Below are positions 46,886 to 57,490 of a stretch of DNA of 64,000 nucleotides, in pieces. The DNA is taken from NCBI GenBank assembly GCA_029255685.2, contig CM055313.2, positions 48,378,079 to 48,442,078 of the forward strand, in the 5' to 3' direction. Made by a program: the position numbers and the translations under genes. Source of the stretch: Silene conica (Eukaryota; Streptophyta; Magnoliopsida; Caryophyllales; Caryophyllaceae). Numbering within the stretch: position 1 is the stretch's first letter; the number at the start of each line of letters is the position of its first letter. The notes below the pieces were generated by a model that saw only the letters and a program-made list of their open reading frames with translations, searched no databases and had not been told where the DNA came from.

Positions 46886-49800
46886 TCAAGTTGGAGCTCT
46901 TGGTACACCGAGACCCAACTTGAACTGCAAATGATCAAATGTCTCTCCACCGAGTGCCTTTGTGAACAAGTCTGCTATTTGTTCTTTACTTCTCACATGC
47001 GACGTTTTGATTTCCTTCGAAACTAGATGTTGTCGTACAAAATGACAATCTACTTCTATATGCTTTGTTCTATCATGGAACACCGGATTCTTTGCTATGT
47101 AGATCGCCGCTTGATTGTCACAATGTAACTCCATCGAATCAGTATGAAAGACGCCTAGTGAAGCTAGAAATGCCTTGACCCATATCAGTTCTCCCGTGGC
47201 TGCACTCATAGCCCTATACTCGGCTTCTGCTGTCGATTTAGCTACCGTCACTTGTTTTTTTGCTCTCCATGATATTGGTGATTGCCCCAACGATAGAAAA
47301 TACCCACTTATCGACCTTCTTGTCAATGGACAAGCCGCATAATCCGAGTCACAATACCCCCTAATTTGTAGGTCACAGTCCTTCTTTATCATGATTCCCT
47401 TGCTCGGATTTCGCTTTATATACCTTACAGCCCTTAATGCCGCATCCCAATGTTCCTTTCTCGGTTCATTAACAAATTGCGAAAGGATATGCACGGTGTA
47501 TATAAGGTCCGGTCGTGTAATAGTCAAGTATACTAACCTCCCAACAAGACGCCTATACTTCATAATATCTTTTAAAATGTATCCCTTGGCTAGTGACAGA
47601 TTATGCCTCTGTTGAATGGGTGTATATGCAGTCTTGGCTCCTTTCAATCCGGTTTCTTCCATGATACTCATTGCATATTTTCGTTGGTTTAGAAATAAAC
47701 CTTCTTTCCCATGGGCCACTTCTATCCCTAGAAAAAACTTCAATTTTCCCAAGTCTTTGATTCCGAAACTCTCATTCAAGAATGTTTTAAATTCCTCACA
47801 AGCTTTCTTATTATTGCTCACCACAATCATATCATCCACATAAACAAGTACCCCAATGAAACACCCATTTTGATTAAAAGTGAAAAGAGAATAATCCGCC
47901 ATAGATTGTATGAAACCATAATTTTTCATTGAAACTGTTAACTTTGCAAACCAATTACGCGAAGCTTGTTTTAACCCGTAAATTGATTTTAACAGTTTAC
48001 ATACCTTATTCTCTCCCCTTTTTTCAAATCCTTGAGGAATTCTCATGTACACTTCTTCTTCGAGATCTCCGTGTAAAAAGGCGTTGTTCACATCCAATTG
48101 TTCAATGTACCAACCCTTTGACACGGCTACTGCTAGCATACATCTCACACTTGTCATCTTCGCAACTGGCGCATAGGTTTCGTGAAAGTCTACTCCCTCT
48201 ACTTGCGTGAAACCTTGTGCTACCAGTCGTGCTTTGTATCGCTCCACTGTACCGTCAGCTTGATACTTGATTTTGTATACCCACTTGCATCCTATGGGCT
48301 TCTTACCTTTCGGCAAAGCAACAACTTCCCAAGTCTCATTTTTTTCCAATGCCTCAATTTCTTTGCTCATTGCTTCTCTCCATTTCCTGTCTTTTGCGGC
48401 TTACCCATAATGCACAGGTTCTTTTTCTTTGTCAATCATTGCTAGAAAAGCTTGGTGAGTATTTGAAAAACAATTTGTAATGACATAATTACCCAGAGGA
48501 TAACGAGTACCTGACCTTGAAGACTTTGATTGTGCGTGGTGAACGTTCGAGCTCGGGGTAATTACTCTCATTGATTTACAATAGTAGTCCTTCTTCCAAG
48601 CCGGTTCTGATTTTTCTCTCGCTCCTCGACCCATTATTACCTGCCCAGTTTGGTCACCAGTAACAACATCCTGCTTCTCTTCTCCATGTCTGTCCAAAAT
48701 CCCTTCTATTCGACCTTCAGAGCTGCTAGCATTTATTTCGACATTCTCGTCATTGCCCTGCATATTCTCTACTTTCCCCTGTTCGTCCTCATCACCCGTA
48801 ACTCCTGAATCATTGCTCCCCCTCACAACAGGAACAATATCATCCACGTATTCTTGTTCATGTTGTGACTCAATGTTTGTGTGGAGGTTATGTGGTGTTG
48901 AGAATTCATTGGTCGAATTAGAATACGGATACTCGTTTTCATAAAAAATGACATCACGCGAAACGAACACCCGTTTTTCCTTTAAATCATAAACTTTCCA
49001 TCCCTTTTTGCTATGTGGATATCCAAGGAAAACACATCTCGTTCCCCGTTCTCCGAATTTGTCTCGGGTTCTATCCTTATTATGAGCATAACATAGGCAC
49101 CCTAGGACTCGTAAATTGTCGAATTTAGGTAACTTTTGATATAAAATTTCGAATGGAGTTTTTCCGTCTAGCAAAGGAGTGGGTGTTCGATTTATTAAAT
49201 ATGCCGCTGTCATAATACACTCGCCCCAAAATTGTAAAGGTAATTGCCCTTCAAATCGCAAAGCCCTTGCCTTTTCAAGTATGTGACGGTGTTTTCTCTC
49301 AACCCGACCATTTTGTTGGGGTGTGTCTACATTACTAGTTCGAAACAATATCCCATTTTCCTCATAGTATGATTGCATAGGTCTAGACAATAACTCCGTC
49401 CCGTTATCACTTTGGATGATTTTAACATTTTTTTCAAATTGATTCTTTACCATTTGACAGAATATTTTCATGTAATCACCCGCTTCACTCTTTTCTTTCA
49501 TCAAATAAACCCATACTCCCCGACTATTGTCGTCTACTATGGTAAGAAAATAGTGCGCACGGGTCAAGCTAGCCACTTTGTATTTCCCCCAAATATCACA
49601 ATGTATAAGTCCAAACAAAACGTCACACCTACTATTATTAGACTTAAAAGGAGTTCGGGATTGTTTTGCCCGACAACAAGGGTCACAAACTTCATCGGAA
49701 TTCCAAATCAAATTACGTCCAATTAAACTAGAAAAACGAGAAAAAATATTTTTCGAAGGATGACCAACCCTTCGATGCCACAGACGACACTCTTTTCCAA

Positions 49801-50275
49801 CCGTCACTTGATTAGCTACTTTGATCTCATCCGGTTGATAGTAATATACCCCTTGCCGATGTTCACCCCGTCCAATCCTCGTCTTCGTAGTCCGGTCCTG
49901 CATTTCACAATAATCCGGGTAAAACGTTATTAGGCAATTATTTTCATGTATGAGTTGTTGTACAGAAATAAGATCACAAGTTAGTGAAGGTACAAACAAC
50001 ACGTCCTTTAAAACGAATTTTTCGTTTAAACGAACTTCGCCATGAACAGTAGCTGCAACACGTCTCCCATCGGGTAAACTGACAGTGGAGTAATCTCCTT
50101 CCCACGTATTGTCCAAGCATTCTCGTTTTCCTGTCATATGGTGGGAAGCTCCGCTGTCAATTAACCATTCAATGTTTACTGTCAATTTCATACCTTTCAA
50201 TTTTCCATTGCCATCGGAACTGGCACCCAACAGAATCCGTAATCGTTCAATCTCTTCTGCGGTGAACGGAATGTT
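46886..50275 (-). pseudogene. Element E pol (protease, integrase, RT, RNase H)
   Basis: Same frame as gag, following it after a TAA at 50278-50276. In order: Asp-Ser-Gly protease (Asp at about polyprotein residue 386), GAG_pre-integrase Leu-Trp-His-Arg-Arg-Val-Gly-His and Cys-Asp-Pro-Cys-Cys, integrase core with Cys-Asp-Ile-Trp, Gln-Ser-Asp-Asn-Gly and Glu-Arg-Lys-His, reverse transcriptase with Tyr-Val-Asp-Asp, and RNase H with Tyr-Cys-Asp-Ser-Asp. A second TAA at 48403-48401 lies between the integrase linker and RT, in a region where related proteins read through. The whole gag-pol frame, 51313-46886, is 1476 codons with no frameshift. The two stops are probably nonsense mutations, though programmed readthrough at the first cannot be excluded. 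Confidence 0.92.
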
Positions 50276-51313
50276 TTACTTCCCGGTTGTCTCTGTTGTG
50301 CCACTTCCAGCCCCTGTCATGGCGTGTGCCTGGTAGTGTCCGCGTCCTCTTCCTCTTCCACGGCTTCCACTGCCACGGCTGCCACTGTTTCCTCTTCTGC
50401 CCCGACCTCTTTCTCTTGCCTTCACTTCTTCGTATCCGTGTTTGTCATAGCAGTTCTCCTCTGTATGATAGTATTTTCCACAATGGGTACATTGTGGTGG
50501 CTTCTCTGATTCTTCCCCATCACCTTTGGAGTAATTGTGTCTTGATTGGCCACCATGAATTCTGATAGACATGGCTGTATCAGTGTACTGCTCTTTTACT
50601 TTGGTAAGAGATGCGTGTCTTTCTTCCCTAAGTACCAATGCATAAGCTCGGTTTAATTGGGTTATTGGATCTTCCATGAGCAGATTCGTTCGCACCTGTC
50701 CATATAATTTTGAGTCGAGTCCCATTAGAAACTGATGCACCTTCTCTTCTTCCTTCTCTTTGGCTATGGATGTTGCTGCACCGCAACTGCAATTCTTCGC
50801 CATGCTGTATTTTGCTAACTCGTCCCAAATTACCTTTAGCCTGGTATAATATTCCACTATTGTGTCATTGCCTTGCTTGCACTCATTTAACTCATTTTTG
50901 AGTTGATGAACTCTGGGAGCATTCCCGGCCGAGTATCTGCCTCTCAACTCCTCCCAACCATCCTCAATTGGTTGATTGAAAGTGATACTCGAATGTAATT
51001 TCGGATCTATTACATTCCGGAGCCACGCTCGTAACATTGCGTTACATTGTCTCCATGCTACTAATTCAAGAGTCTCCTCTTCTCCATCACACACCGGTTT
51101 CTTAACCTTTCCCTCAACGAAAGCCAATTTATTTTTGGCATCTAACCCGTTCTTCACAGCATCAGCCCACATATCGTAATTTGTACCATCGAAACTGATT
51201 TGTGTGAGATTTAGATTGGGATTATCGGATGGATGAAGATACAGTGGGGATGTCATGGGAATTGTCTTTAGACCGCTCCCTCCCCCTTTCGATTTATCAT
51301 CATCACCAGGCAT
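50276..51313 (-). CDS. Element E Gag
   Basis: 345 aa. N-terminal acidic/Gly-rich tail, then the Copia Gag domain (Phe-Asp-Gly-Thr-Asn-Tyr-Asp-Met-Trp; Trp-Leu-Arg-Asn; Leu-Lys-Val-Ile-Trp-Asp-Glu-Leu), a CCHC knuckle starting at about residue 275 (Cys-Thr-His-Cys...His...Cys) and an Arg/Gly-rich RNA-binding tail. The start at 51313 lies about 50 nt inside the primer site. The reading frame continues without shift into pol beyond TAA 50278-50276. The residues right after the stop fit the usual start of the Copia protease region, so the stop probably replaced a sense codon such as CAA. Confidence 0.85.
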   Translation of the reverse strand: MPGDDDKSKGGGSGLKTIPMTSPLYLHPSDNPNLNLTQISFDGTNYDMWADAVKNGLDAKNKLAFVEGKVKKPVCDGEEETLELVAWRQCNAMLRAWLRNVIDPKLHSSITFNQPIEDGWEELRGRYSAGNAPRVHQLKNELNECKQGNDTIVEYYTRLKVIWDELAKYSMAKNCSCGAATSIAKEKEEEKVHQFLMGLDSKLYGQVRTNLLMEDPITQLNRAYALVLREERHASLTKVKEQYTDTAMSIRIHGGQSRHNYSKGDGEESEKPPQCTHCGKYYHTEENCYDKHGYEEVKARERGRGRRGNSGSRGSGSRGRGRGRGHYQAHAMTGAGSGTTETTGK

Positions 51314-51365
51314 GATGATAGGAAAAAAACGTTTTGAATATTGGAAAAAAAATTGGATCTTTGTA

Positions 51366-51379
51366 GGCTCAGGATACCA
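51366..51379 (-). other. Primer binding site of element E (variant)
   Basis: The minus strand reads TGGTATCCTGAGCC directly after the 5' LTR: the first seven bases match the initiator tRNA-Met site, then two bases differ. Confidence 0.7.
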
Positions 51380-51600
51380 TGTGTAAAATATGAGACGAGA
51401 ATGATGAAGGAATCCTTATTGCCTTCCAAGTTCTGTACAACTGTTACATATATAATATCCAACTTATGCTCCTTCATGTTCCCCTTCCTATCTTAACTCC
51501 TAGAAATTAATTATACACATAATTACAGTATGGTAAATGCTATTAATATTCACATGATAATATCAGAATATATGGCATATTCTTGATATTATTCTTCACA
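51380..51600 (-). repeat. 5' LTR of element E
   Basis: 221 bp, identical to the 3' LTR apart from one missing T in a short T run. Followed by GTAGT (51601-51605). Confidence 0.95.
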
Positions 51601-51605
51601 GTAGT

Positions 51606-51829
51606 AATTCGAGTGCAGCAGCGAGATAACATTAACGAACAACAACAAACACACCAGAACGCAACATCAGTTATAACCCGTACAGGGCAGCGGCACTAAA
51701 ACGGTCAGACACTTCATAAATGACGATAGGAATGGGGACCGCGGACAGTAATAACGAGGCAGCAGCAACGGAATGCAGAACAGGGATGCAGAATGGGAAG
51801 GGGGTCTGTGCAGTACAGAATCAGCGGGG
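51606..51829 (-). repeat. Right arm of the inverted repeat, second segment
   Basis: Reverse complement of about 44509-44733. It switches at about 51826-51831 to the LTR tail of F1, with a short shared stretch (GGGG/TCTGTG) at the junction. Confidence 0.8.
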
Positions 51830-52409
51830 TCTGTGTAGAGATAAAGGGTCTGTGTTTGGTGCCGAGATAAAGGGTTTGTGTTTGGTGCGGAGATAAAGGG
51901 TCTGTGTTATGGTGTGGAGTATATTGGGTCTTGTGATCGGTGCGGAGTATATACGGAGTTAGATCGGTGCGGAGTATATATATGGCGTTGGATCGGTGCG
52001 GAGTATATTTGGCATTGGATCGGTGCGGAGTTTATTATGTTGTTATATTGATTCTTTTCCCTACTCAACCTCGTGGTTGACCCTGTGTTTTCGTGATCAC
52101 CTGTGATGAACCAATTATTGGGGAGCAGTTTGACAGGTGGCTGAGACTAAGGGGGAGCTATGGGAGAAAGAGCTTGGATTCGGACCAGACTGGAGTCTAG
52201 ACCACCTTAGTCAGTTTAGCATGAGTTGTACTTCTTTAATCTTGTTAAGACTTTAGGATACAGTTGTAAGAACAAGTTATGTGTTTAATTTCAATTAAAG
52301 TACTGTTTATCTTTCCTTTGCATCTACTACCTCGGGAAACTGAGATGGTAACACCTTTATTTATCTGAGGAGTCCTAGTACAGGCCCTTAAATAAATGGG
52401 GGTGTTACA
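51830..52409 (+). repeat. 5' LTR of Gypsy F1, truncated (last 580 bp)
   Basis: Nearly the same as 59390-59981: subrepeats ATAAAGGGTCTGTG and ATCGGTGCGGAGTATAT, then the end GGGGGTGTTACA. About eight differences by eye. The LTR start is missing. Confidence 0.8.
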
Positions 52410-52412
52410 AAG

Positions 52413-52423
52413 TGGTATCAGAG
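52413..52423 (+). other. Primer binding site of F1
   Basis: TGGTATCAGAG, 3 nt after the LTR end; initiator tRNA-Met type. Confidence 0.8.
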
Positions 52424-55400
52424 AGAACGATCCTCAGGCCTAAACCAAATGAATAATAATGAACGTAGCAAGAGTCTAATAAAATGAACCCCGAGATGAA
52501 ACTGATAGGAGCCCAAAAAAGGAACGGGATGAGTTAGGGGGCCCCTCACACCAGACCTGGGCCCTTTCTGTTCTATCTCGGGAACCCAATGAGAGAAATT
52601 GAAGAGTGGGGTAGATTCTATAGGGACCTAGTCATCTTTTACTAACGTTCTTGTAGGAGAAGAATGAGGTAAGTAATATTTGAGTTATGATTAATAATGT
52701 CAGATGGAAAGATCTGTGTAATATGAAATGTGGAGCAATCCGGATGATGGAATTGCAATTTTAAGAGTTTAGAGATGTAATTGTGAACCATGGTTAGAGT
52801 AGCGTGATTATAATATGTTGGTGTTTGGATTGTTCTTACGGTAAATGGTTAGTAAATGACTATCGTAGCTATGCAATATCTTGGTTGGAATTTAGATACG
52901 AATGATCAGATTCAGATGTTATAGTAATCCCTGTCTAGTGATATGCGGAATGGGTTCCCTAAGTTATGAATGTATATAGTTATGTATTGCATACATCGTA
53001 CTTAAGATTTTATGCTTTTCGTACACCTTTAAAATTTGTTATAGAGATAGTAATCAATAAGTGACTCTGTGGTAACTCCTAGTTATATGTCTATGCTTCA
53101 TTTGCATGCCAACGTATTTTGGAAAGATAATGGTTATATTTAAATACGAAAGTGTGGTGATGCCAAGGAACAAAAAAAAAAAAAAAAAAAAAAATTGATA
53201 AAGTAATTGGAATGTTACCTTGCTTGCGAGGACTGCCATTTAAAATGTGTTCCTTCTATGTGTATGAAAATTTTATGTATGATAAACGGTATGAAACCTT
53301 AACAAGTCGTTATTTATTTTTTTAATTTGTGAAAGTTGCCCAAATTTCTGTTGAATGATTGTAAAGTTCCTGTCCAGACCAATTGCGTTGTGTTATAAAT
53401 AATTCTTTTGAGATATGCTTTCGATTCTTCTCCCTATGGTCAGCTAATTCTTCATATTTTCTAAAACAATAGTGGGCCGCAAGATAGCTAAGCGGTTACT
53501 TAGTTATGACTGTTGTAAGTTGTTGTGTAGTGTGTAATTAGTGAAATTGCGAGTTATGTAAGTTTCATATGACAGTTTAATCGAATACGAATTATGTGAT
53601 GTGCCCACGTGATATTCTGATATGTGAATTATGCATATGATATGAATATGAACCTTACTATATGATAACGTAACCGTGTTTATTTCATCAAATGTAATAT
53701 GGAATCGTTTCAATTATGCCAACGCTCTCACTGTCTAGTGTTATGATCTCAAAATAATGATGTGTTGTCCATATTGGCTGTCCAAATTGTGTTTATTTGA
53801 ACAACGTGAAGCTGGTTGATGTTCTTCTGAATTTTGATGGTCCATCTTTGTCTGGTTTCCTGTGTTTATAATCTTGTAACTTTTCAGGTATATCGTTATC
53901 CATACAGTGAATAGCATATTGTTATACTTAGAATCTGTTTTTACGACGTGTCGGGTTGTAAATTGTTGACATGGGATGTATGGAAGTACTACTCTTGTGA
54001 ATTCGTTTCTTAATTTATATATTTATTAATTTGTTCATCTATTTATTTATTTTATCGATAAAACTTTCATAATTTATGAACTACAAGAAAAATCTTTAGT
54101 AAAGAAAAGTCAGAATGTCTCCGTGTGGTTTCGTTTTAAAGTTCAACTTGTAAAATTGCCTTTCGACTCCTGTTTCTAAATTGTCACCAATTTACCACTT
54201 CAATATTCCAAAATTTTCAGAATGTTTTTCGAAGTGGAGATTATCGCTGACAACTTTTGATGTTATAGTGACTGTTGCAACATGACAAATACTGTAGTTA
54301 CGTAATGATGGAATCCTGCCGCATGATTAATTGCTACGCAATATATATAAAAAAAAAAAAAAAAAAAAAACCTCTCGTTTTGCAAGACAATTATGTTAAC
54401 AATTTCATGATACATGATGTAATGAGAGGGAATGGAGATGTACCCGAGTGATTTTGTCAATTTACTGATACTTAGAAATGTTAAACGTCTTTTGAGGTAT
54501 GATTTGTGTATATCTTGTGAGATATGTCAATGCTCCGTGTTTAATTACGCTAATAACTTTTGTCTTATGTCTTTTCTATAATATGTTTACGAAAGTGAAA
54601 TGTTTTAATTTGCCAATTATGAACTATGAGTCTCTTGATTGCTTACATTGTTGTATATATATTGATTGTTTTGCTAAAATTTCAATGGTCTGCAAGCCTT
54701 AGCTACTTTGATTCTGTTTTGCTGCATAACACGATTTCTATCGATCCTGGTGCTCATGTTATTACTCGAAGTTATATGATTAGTTGAGTTATGTATAATG
54801 ATATTGTATTAGTTTGGCTCGGTGTAGTTTAAAAGATCTTGTTTTATGAGCTGTGGAATTATAAGTATACATACAAGCATGTTAATGATTTGGTAAGGGT
54901 ACGTATAATGACATGTTATATAACTGATGAGTTTGAGTCTGAGGGGATAGAGTTGCTCGTGAGTTAACAGATACCCTGGTTGTTTGTATTGAGAGTGAGA
55001 TTGTAGTTCAGTGTTATATCGAGTCGTTGCATTCTTTGACCTTGACACGTGGGTGAGGAGCCTAGCGTTTAGTCCTCTAAGTGTTGATCAGTTCCTTTAA
55101 TGGAATAACTGATAATATTGATATTGGAATGGAGATGAGAATCGTTACTGGCGTTAAGTTATGAGTTATTAGGCCGTTGTGCCATATTGTGTTAAGGTCC
55201 AATGTGACCTTGGTTATTGAGTTATATTCGGAATTTGAGATCGATATTGGGATGGAAGTTTCGATTGCGGTTTTACCTCACCGGTTCTTGCACCCCTTGT
55301 CTTTGGTCTTAGATGCGACGATGAGTGCGATACTTGGTTACGGGGAGTTAGATTTAGGAGATAAAGTAATGAGTGAGATGGAGTACTGTGTTAGAATGTT

Positions 55401-55620
55401 TATGGAGTTACGGGGACGTAACCATGTTTTAAGGAGGGTATGATTGTAAAATCTTAATGATTTAATGATTTATGATATGGCTAGTCGTTATGACATAACT
55501 AACTGATATGTCGTGCCTATTTGAATATACTTGATAACCCTGCTGCGTATGTTATGCACTATATCGTAATTGTTGAAGTATCATGTGTGCAGTTGTGTGT
55601 TAAACTTTGGGGACAAAGTT
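52424..55620 (+). mobile_element. Untranslated interior of non-autonomous Gypsy F1
   Basis: About 3.2 kb, AT-rich, with no gag or pol on either strand. Poly-A tracts lie at about 53165-53193 and 54348-54370. The opening (GATCCTCAGGCCTAAACC, then GGGGTAGATTCTATAGGGAC) has the leader style of the LARD elements. I see nothing else interpretable. Confidence 0.65.
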
Positions 55621-55860
55621 TCTTAAGGGGGATAGAATGTAATACTCCGTATTTTACCTTAATATTATTTATTATATTAGCGGGTTGATATTTCTTGAGC
55701 ATTATATTCGAGACATTTATGTTCCAAGTTAATGTTTTGCTTTGTTAATGTTTGGTTAATGTTTTGTTAATGTCTGTGTTCCAAGTTCGCATGAGTGGGA
55801 TTAGTTGTCACCTGACTGTGGTTGAACTTCGGGACGAATTTCATTTTAAGGGGGAAAGAC
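55621..55860 (+). other. Duplicated polypurine tract / LTR-start unit of F1
   Basis: CTTAAGGGGGATAGAA followed by TGTAATACTCC (start 55638), and then TTTTAAGGGGGAAAGAC followed by TGTAATACCTCG (start 55861), 223 bp apart. Either could have primed the plus strand; with the 5' LTR truncated it cannot be decided which is the true LTR start. Confidence 0.7.
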
Positions 55861-57002
55861 TGTAATACCTCGAAAAATATAGCCTCGACGAGTAGTTTAT
55901 ATTTTGGTGTCGATAGTTGTTTTGCGATTTTATATAAATACGTTTAAGTTATGTCGTTATAATGATGGTTATGTTGTTAAGAGGGATCGAACCCTGGACT
56001 TGTAGCGTGTGAGTGATGGCCGGATTTTGTCGTCGATTCCGTCACCAAAAACAATTTTTAAACTCCCAAATTAAGTAGTATAATTTAGGGTCGAACCCAA
56101 AAGACGGTGGGGAAGTTGTATATTTAAGTTCTAGTTCGAGCTTGAGTCGGGTAATAAGTTTGAGATTGATTAACAACTAAAGAACAATTAAAGCAAATAA
56201 ATTAAGATAAAATTGATGATAAGGAGGACTAGGGTGTCGGGGGTCACCTAGGTAAGTCGGTAGCCAAACGTAAGGCAACGGTCTCGTGTCACTTCTATGG
56301 TAAGTCTAGGGTCATCTCTTCTCTCGAGCCGACTACCCTTAGGTCAAGACTAGTCCTAGCTTTCGCTACAAACCAAGCTAACCTAACACATAAGCATGCT
56401 CATGAAACTCAAGACCATCGTCTAAAGCAAACAAAGCGAAGACTAATACTCAACCGTCGTTGAGGCAATTCGTCGAACACGTAACATGCAAGATGCGAAA
56501 ACTTAACCAAAGAAGGAAACAAGACTAAACCTAAGCATTTTTCATGGCTACTAACTACCCAAGCAAACCCCTAACCCTAGAATGAAACTACTCACACATG
56601 ATTAAAGAAGAAACATGAACAAATGAGGAATTGATGATAAACATTATGAGAAAATGAAAGAGTTAACAAGTAAACAAGGAAAACTTAAAGGAAATGCAAA
56701 AATAAAGTAAAAATGAAGAAGATTATACCATTAACTATGGAAAAGGAAATGACTTGGATGACAAGCTGAAGGATTCTTCCAAATCCCCCAAAAATTACAA
56801 CCCAAATAATCCACTAACAAACTCAAGAAAATCCTCTAGAGAGATTAACTAATAATGAAAGATAAAGTAAAGATCTAAATAAGATTAAAGTATTTTTTTA
56901 GTGTTTTTGAGTCTAAGTGCTAAGTATTCAAAACAGTAGTAAACCCTAAAAAAGCTTAAAAATGCGTAATAAGAAGTGTGTAAATGAAAGACTAAGTGCG
57001 GG

Positions 57003-57010
57003 TTTATATA
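57003..57010 (-). promoter_or_regulatory. Candidate TATA box of the solo LTR
   Basis: TATATAAA on the minus strand, about 30 bp downstream of the nearest palindrome unit in that orientation. Confidence 0.45.
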
Positions 57011-57034
57011 GTGCGCGAAAATCTGAAAAGCGAC

Positions 57035-57490
57035 TCTCAGCCGGTCGACCGGCTGCCGGTGGTGGACCGGCTGGGAGTCCAAATTTGGATTTCTGAAACA
57101 TTTCTTCATTATTCTTCAAAGTACCACGATCCCCAGCCGACCGGCCGGCTGCCGGTCTGGCACCGGCTGGGGGGCTGATTTTGACTTCTGACTTTTCTTC
57201 TTCAATTTCTTCATCTACAGGTACCACCAGCCGGTGGACCGGCTGCCGGTTGGCCACCGGCTGGGAGCCCTTTTTCACGAATCTGCCCAACATTTGCATT
57301 TTCTTCAACTTATGAAAATTGACTAAGCATGGGAAGGTCTCCCCAGCCGGCTGACCGGCTGCCGGTAGGCCACCGGCTGGGAGTCTTTTCTCGAGGTTCT
57401 GAAACTTTCTTTCTTTTTTCGTCAAAAACACAAGTCAAGGCATCCCAGCCGGCCTGCCGGCCGCCGGTTGTGGACCGGCTGGCAGGGCCT
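57035..57490 (-). repeat. Array of CCGGTCGACCGG-type dyads in the solo LTR
   Basis: Five units at about 57040-57085, 57132-57175, 57226-57270, 57342-57384 and 57447-57484. Each has two GGCCGG/CCGGC-rich arms around GCCGGT, with 50-70 bases of variable spacer between units. The first unit has the perfect palindrome CAGCCGGTCGACCGGCTG. Confidence 0.85.

Larger units (their letters stand above)
46657..51600 (-). mobile_element. Copia LTR retrotransposon E (Ale/Retrofit-like), minus strand
   Basis: 4944 bp with LTRs of 222 and 221 bp, differing by one 1-bp indel by eye, and target duplication GTAGT at 46652-46656 and 51601-51605. Small size, short LTRs and one long gag-pol frame agree with the Ale lineage. 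It is a young insertion, yet the frame has two nonsense codons. Confidence 0.95.

Noticed and set aside
56946..57431. 161-aa minus-strand ORF rich in Pro, Ala and Gly
   Set aside because: It is a by-product of the GGCCGG palindrome array in the solo LTR; the periodic peptide follows the DNA repeat and there is no start context or homologue.
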